A stretch of DNA of 64,000 nucleotides, taken from Manduca sexta (Eukaryota > Arthropoda > Insecta > Lepidoptera > Sphingidae). A model generated the notes under the pieces. The model was not told where the DNA came from, did no database searches, and was given only the letters and a program-made list of their open reading frames with translations. The first letter of the stretch is position 1, and each line of letters opens with the position of its first letter. The position numbers were made by a program, and so were the translations under genes. The stretch lies in NCBI RefSeq assembly GCF_014839805.1, contig NC_051132.1:6324001-6388000 (forward strand), read 5' to 3'. This document shows positions 59,501 to 64,000 of this stretch, in pieces.

Positions 59501-62500
59501 AATTAAAATCTACATAAATCCTATATAAAGGGAAGCCGGTAGAAATCGAGTTATATGTACCCTTCCCCACTGCTACCTTTACGTATTAGCTTACATTTGG
59601 GGCCGTAGTTAAGACGTCTCTACAATTGTTAACGTCAATAGAAAACAAAAAAGTAAAAGATTGAGATACAGAATTATCGCTAGGCCATATCACTTCCATA
59701 CATATTTTTGTTTTGTATTAGAATGTAGAAAGGCGTTTTGGGTATGATCCCTGTAGATCTGGAGGTAGAGGTATAGCGAATGAGTCTTATTCTTTTATCT
59801 TTCTATTTTTTTCTAGGTTGGAGAATTCATGGGTAAATACGTAGAGGAAAATCAAAGTTTATTTCCTGGTCTAAAGTACGATCAGAAGAAGCCGTCACTA
59901 CCAGGCGACCCGGATTTACTACTCTATCATGCTTTCAGATATGTATGTTGTCTTTATAATGGTATTTATTTCGATCTGCCGCATTATCTGTCTTAATTAT
60001 ACTGTGAATGTATTTTTTTCCACTTTATTTTTATTTGTAACAGATTCAATTGTTGAAAAGGGATTTGGGCGAAGCAGTAGCTGGCATGACCGACCGTATT
60101 AATAGAGGATTAGAAAGTAAGATATTTAGCGATCGTAATTATTCTTGAAAATCAAATTTAGGCCGGTACATGAAGTATAGTGTATTAGGCTGATGGCATT
60201 GTACCGAATAATACTATCTTATTCAGCTCAAAATCCGCCCTAGGCATGGTCCAGCGAAAATAACAATTTATTGTAGTGTAGCTAGTTTTCCAGGTCACCA
60301 TATAATAAATATTAATATATTTTGCCAGCTTTGCCGCAAGGCGATAATATCAACAAAGCCAGAGAAGCAGTCATTGATGCATCTGTTAAAAAAAGACTAC
60401 TAGACATGGATAAGGAATTTAAGAAACGGGTACTTGAATAAAATGTTTATTTTGGTTAAGGTTCTTAGTTTCTCTACTCTTGTCTGCTAGTAAGATGTAG
60501 TTTGTGTTTAATAAGAGTTGTAGACCGTATGTCCATTTACTGATACTATAAATTCATTTAATTACCCTGCATTCTTCGACAAATTCTTTTATTTTCACCA
60601 TCGTAAAGTATATTCCGAATGGTATAACCCAGATTATTTTTAGTATGATGATCAACGCTGTGCTAACGAAAAGATGTTAAAAGACGCGATGAAGAAACAA
60701 ACTGAGAGACATGAAGAAACTTTACAAATAAGAATGCAGCAGAAAGAGAAAGAGGTGATTTTTTTTAATTTCATTATTAATATTATATTCAAATTGTTTG
60801 TCTATAGGTACTTATTACTGAAGTTAATGCTATGTATATACGTATTAATAAATTTAATGCAAGATTTCTTTAGTGAATCTTTTATCACTCACGAAGATTA
60901 TTACTTAAACAGGCTTAGATATTTTTTTTAATTTAACACTTTCACAAATAGAAACCAGACAATTGATACCAAATATAAAAAAAAAACATTTTCCTTAAAT
61001 ACAATGCGATTTGCATTCATACAGGCGACAGAGAAACTGAACAAATTGGTAGAGGAGAAAGTGGCATCTGAGAAGAAACAGTTTGCGAATCAATTGGCCG
61101 AGACGGCAACGAAGTTGAAAGTAGTCGAGGATAAATTGAACGGTATTTTGTGACGCGTTACTATTGACCAGTAACATAAATCGAAAATGAGTTTCCAATT
61201 TTTACGTTAAAAAATATAAAATTTATTACATGATGTTTGTTTTGTTTAATAAAAATATATGATGTTACTTTGCACGCGGTGATTATATTCGTTCAGATAA
61301 TTAGCTTGTTTGTTTCCTCGCTTTCTGCCTTAAAAATATAAGTAGTTAGAAGGCTATAAAAATCATATTGTTACCTTTATATTGTTATGCAAATAAATAG
61401 AGTAAAGGTGGATATTTTTCCAGCCCGTCTAAAGGCCGAGCGTGAGACGAAAAGATCGCAAGAGTTGTGGACTGCAGGAGCCGCTCTCTTGGCCGCTACA
61501 AAGAAGGGAGAACAGTACGTTAAAGTGGATAAAGAACTAAAGGCTATAGAAAAGGCATCTGGTAATAATTATTTGTTAGACGAAATTATAACATCAATTA
61601 CAGTTAACACTAATACGATGCTATAACTAATATACATATTAATATTAAGTCCTTAATTGTTATAGTTTACAATCATTTTAGTTTTTTTAATATATGCCAA
61701 AATAACTCAAAAATAAAGTTTGTTACATAATGCTCGTCATATATTACCCTGCTTAGGTGATGATGATAAACTCGTACTGAGCGTGCTGAAGGCCATACCA
61801 GATTCAGTTAGAGAGAAAGGAGTGGTGCCGGAGAGTGTATTACGGCAGAAGTATCATGTGGTAAGCTGACGGATTGAACTAAAGCCGCAATTTCCTTGTG
61901 AATACATTTTGCAGATATGACACCATATAGCAATTTTTTTAAAAGTCATGTTGCATGCAAGTTCAGCTACATGCAGGCTACTTGCGTAATAGAACCGCGG
62001 TATAATGCTGCTTAATGATTGGTCACCTAACTGTAGTAAAGTTTTATGTGATGTCAGATGGAGAGGACCGCATTGAAGGTGGCGTTGGTAGAGCAAGAAG
62101 GTGGAACTTTGCCAGTCTATATGCTTTCCTGGCTACAGTCGGCTCTGCTTTTTATGAAGGTATTGAGAGTTGCTAAAGCAACTTTTAGTTTCATGTTACT
62201 GTACTGTCTAGTTACTAATATTTCTCGGTAACAATTTGATAACGTCTGCGCGACGACTTAATCTCGCCAGAGTCATCAAATGTTGCCGTATAAAAGTTAT
62301 ACAAATAAATCGTGAGCTTCACTGGATTTTTATTTGTAACTTTTCAGATACCAGGAATTCCGCAACAAGAGTACGATAAAATTCCTGAAGTCCCACCTAA
62401 AGATTTAGATACCTTTGATTTATTACAACGGGCTAGGTAATATTTGCACCTATTAAATTATAGTTTTTGTTTTTATCTATCAAAATAAAATAGCCCATAT

Positions 62501-63066
62501 TATCCTATCTTGGGGTTCCAGTTTGCTCCGTATAAAATTCAACCAGGCCGACATAATTGTGTCGACCGGCGAGTAATCATCTCCCGTCAGTTGACAATCT
62601 GTTTAACCTTACACACAAAAATAGTAGTCACAAAAGTATTAAAATAAATCCGTTTAATGGTTTACCTGGTGGAAGCGTAATACACGAACAGAATATCGCA
62701 TTTATGATTTGACTAGCTTTTGCTCGTGTGAAAGAGTTTTCTGTAGCTCTCCTCGGCAACCCAACACTAAAAAAAAGTTTTTAATTCGAACCAGTAGTTC
62801 TTGATATTAGCGCGTTCAAACAAACAAATTTTCAGCTTCATTATAATAGTCTAGATTACGGGTCTCTGAATAGACTAATTATGTCATAGGTTTTGGATTG
62901 ACCGCGGTAACCTAGCAGCAGCCGTGCGTTACGTGAGTTCTTTAGAAGGCGCTTCGAGGCAGCAGCTGCTAAATGGCAAGAGGCGGCACGGTCACACCTT
63001 GAGACGAGGCAGGCGGCCGAGGCAGTCCTCGCTCATGCTGCTGCACTAGGTCTACAGTATATTTAG
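56584..63066 (+). CDS. Mic60/mitofilin-like paralogue, diverged; last exon out of frame
   Basis: Tandem duplicate of Mic60. Sixteen exons found: 56584-56780, 57336-57541, 57954-57989, 58157-58308, 58511-58637, 59138-59301, 59817-59942, 60044-60116, 60329-60429, 60644-60754, 61025-61142, 61424-61561, 61757-61860, 62058-62159, 62348-62436, 62890-63066; the first coding exon (start codon) was not found. Nine exons equal the Mic60 exon in length (127, 164, 126, 73, 111, 118, 104, 102 nt and the membrane exon in phase plan). It has a proline tract (VCPPPPLPPPPPPRD), a membrane segment (LFWGSMAALVLAGGFAAYA), NPEVRDWLTLNAPWFDD, and LPVYMLSWLQSALLF. In exon 62058-62159, 24 of 34 residues match Mic60; other parts are much less alike, so the copy is old. 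In the last exon the reading runs FWIDRGNLAAAVRYVSSLEGAS, then one base is missing (62948-62959). The family signature (HLETRQAAEA) continues in the next frame to TAG at 63064, while the literal frame stops at 63047. AATAAA lies at about 63156. Confidence 0.9.
58773..59080 (+). mobile_element. tRNA-headed SINE (family B) in an intron of the Mic60-like gene
   Basis: A forward copy with A-box-like tagcctagttgg (about 58783), B-box-like agttcaaatccc, the middle gaattatcgcttgttttaac, and the end ggactaaggcctaatcc, cccagtagtgggagagtata. It gives the orientation for the two inverted copies at 9408 and 34146. Confidence 0.8.
62530..62610 (+). repeat. Short hairpin-bearing repeat in the last intron of the Mic60-like gene
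   Basis: The text aaccaggccgacataattgt then gtcgaccggcgagtaatcat, ctcccgtcagttgac resembles the element around 27960-28050 (same flanks, different central palindrome). Confidence 0.45.
62705..62860 (-). mobile_element. Helitron-like fragment, inverted, just before the last exon of the Mic60-like gene
   Basis: On the plus strand: actagcttttgctcgtgtga, aacccaacactaaaaaaaag, aattcgaaccagtagttctt, gcgcgttcaaacaaacaaat, ttcagcttcattataatagt. This is the reverse of the 5' part of the 37020 element (start ... gaagagtttgtttgtttgaa ... ggaactactggttc) plus its 3' tip. It ends about 20 bases before the last-exon acceptor. Confidence 0.6.
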
Positions 63067-64000
63067 ATGGGTAATGTTAGTCTTGTAAAAATTATGTAAT
63101 GTTAAAAAGGAATGATGCTGAATTGGAAAATATAACTATATTTATTATATTTTAATAAATAACAAGACGAAGAAGCCATTAGTCCTATTAGTAAGCGATA
63201 GGAGTATATAATAAACTGAACAGTAACTAGAATATTGCACTGTTATCCTGAGACAGTAAATATAAGTGGCATAATGATGAGTAATCCGGAACACAAGAAT
63301 GCTTGCAACAAAATCAATCAGAGAATATAGTTTTTTTACGAAAAGCTTATAACTTTAAATATTGAAATTTATGCAAGGAGAACAGTTATTAGCTTTTTAA
63401 ATCTACAGATCTCTTAAATAAATCAAACATTTCATTTCAGATTCCGTAAATTTTCTACAAGAAGAAATTGTGGTCGTTGCTATAGTTTTAATTTACACAA
63501 TGTAAATACTCATAATTGACAACTTTTGTAACAGTTATGATTTATATAAAATTGTATAAGTAAAAATGGTACAAGTATACGATGTTTTATTGTAGCTTTG
63601 TGTATAACTGTCTATTAATTTTTCGCTTTGATGGTGCCGTGCATACACTCCTTATAGATATGCAACCGCAAGGAAGCAGGGCGTCTACTCCTAAAATCGA
63701 CAACGATATGTCGGAAACGATAGGAAACGATACGATACTGCTCCGATAGTATGTCAAACACCCTACTCTAACAAATGTTCGGATTCATTATCGCTCAGTC
63801 ATTTATCATAACCAAAGACTAAATTTATGTTTTTATTTCGTTGTTCGGAGTGAATGATAACTGCTAAATTCATAAAAATAAACAAATATTCTCTATGTAG
63901 TCGTTGTGACAAGACATCATAAGTGATATAAATTTATAGACAGCTCGATAATTCAAAGCCTCAGTTCAAAGCATTCAAAGTTTAAAACATTTTATTTACT
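63067..64000. other. 3' region of the Mic60-like gene and AT-rich downstream DNA
   Basis: AATAAA at about 63156 is the likely poly-A signal. No further gene was recognised to the end of the window. Confidence 0.6.

Overview
The window is nuclear DNA from a lepidopteran insect (moth or butterfly). Three things point to this: genes with many short exons split by small introns; a dense load of repeats of lepidopteran type, including tRNA-headed SINEs with the 'cagcccggagtctggaatt' and 'ctactactgagagggatta' bodies and Helitron-like elements ending in gctag; and proteins most like insect homologues. I reconstructed gene models by hand from reading frame, GT/AG splice sites and remembered family signatures. 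No database search was run.

Layout. From 1 to about 33.2 kb there is no recognisable protein-coding gene. This stretch holds repeats, one intact tRNA-Val(UAC) at 21904-21976, a TTAA-flanked near-palindromic MITE, a 5'-truncated LINE tail, and two promoter-plus-first-exon candidates with no identified downstream gene (around 10.1 kb and 16.4 kb). From 33.2 to 40.8 kb, minus strand, lies a five-exon FAHD2-type fumarylacetoacetate hydrolase-domain gene. Four exons are clean; exon 2 is broken by three frame changes. From 40.8 to 44.7 kb there is a repeat-rich spacer with a second copy of a Helitron-like element that also sits inside the FAHD2 gene. At 44.7-45.4 kb, minus strand, is mRpL35 (two exons, 188 aa). 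It lies head to head, 367 bp apart, with the MICOS subunit Mic60/mitofilin (plus strand, 18 exons, 708 aa, 45.8-53.4 kb). About 3.2 kb downstream, at 56.6-63.1 kb on the plus strand, is a second, diverged Mic60-like gene. Nine of its exons match Mic60 exons exactly in length. Its last exon is one base short, which puts the C-terminal signature out of frame.

How the genes relate. All four protein genes encode predicted mitochondrial proteins: FAHD2 carries a basic N-terminal presequence, bL35m is a mitoribosome subunit, and Mic60 and its paralogue are cristae-junction MICOS proteins. mRpL35 and Mic60 probably share a short divergent promoter containing ATCGAT (DRE-like) motifs. The most notable content is the old tandem duplication of Mic60 and the localized frame disruptions in the paralogue and in FAHD2. 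I saw no CRISPR array, phage, operon or new defence system, and none would be expected here.
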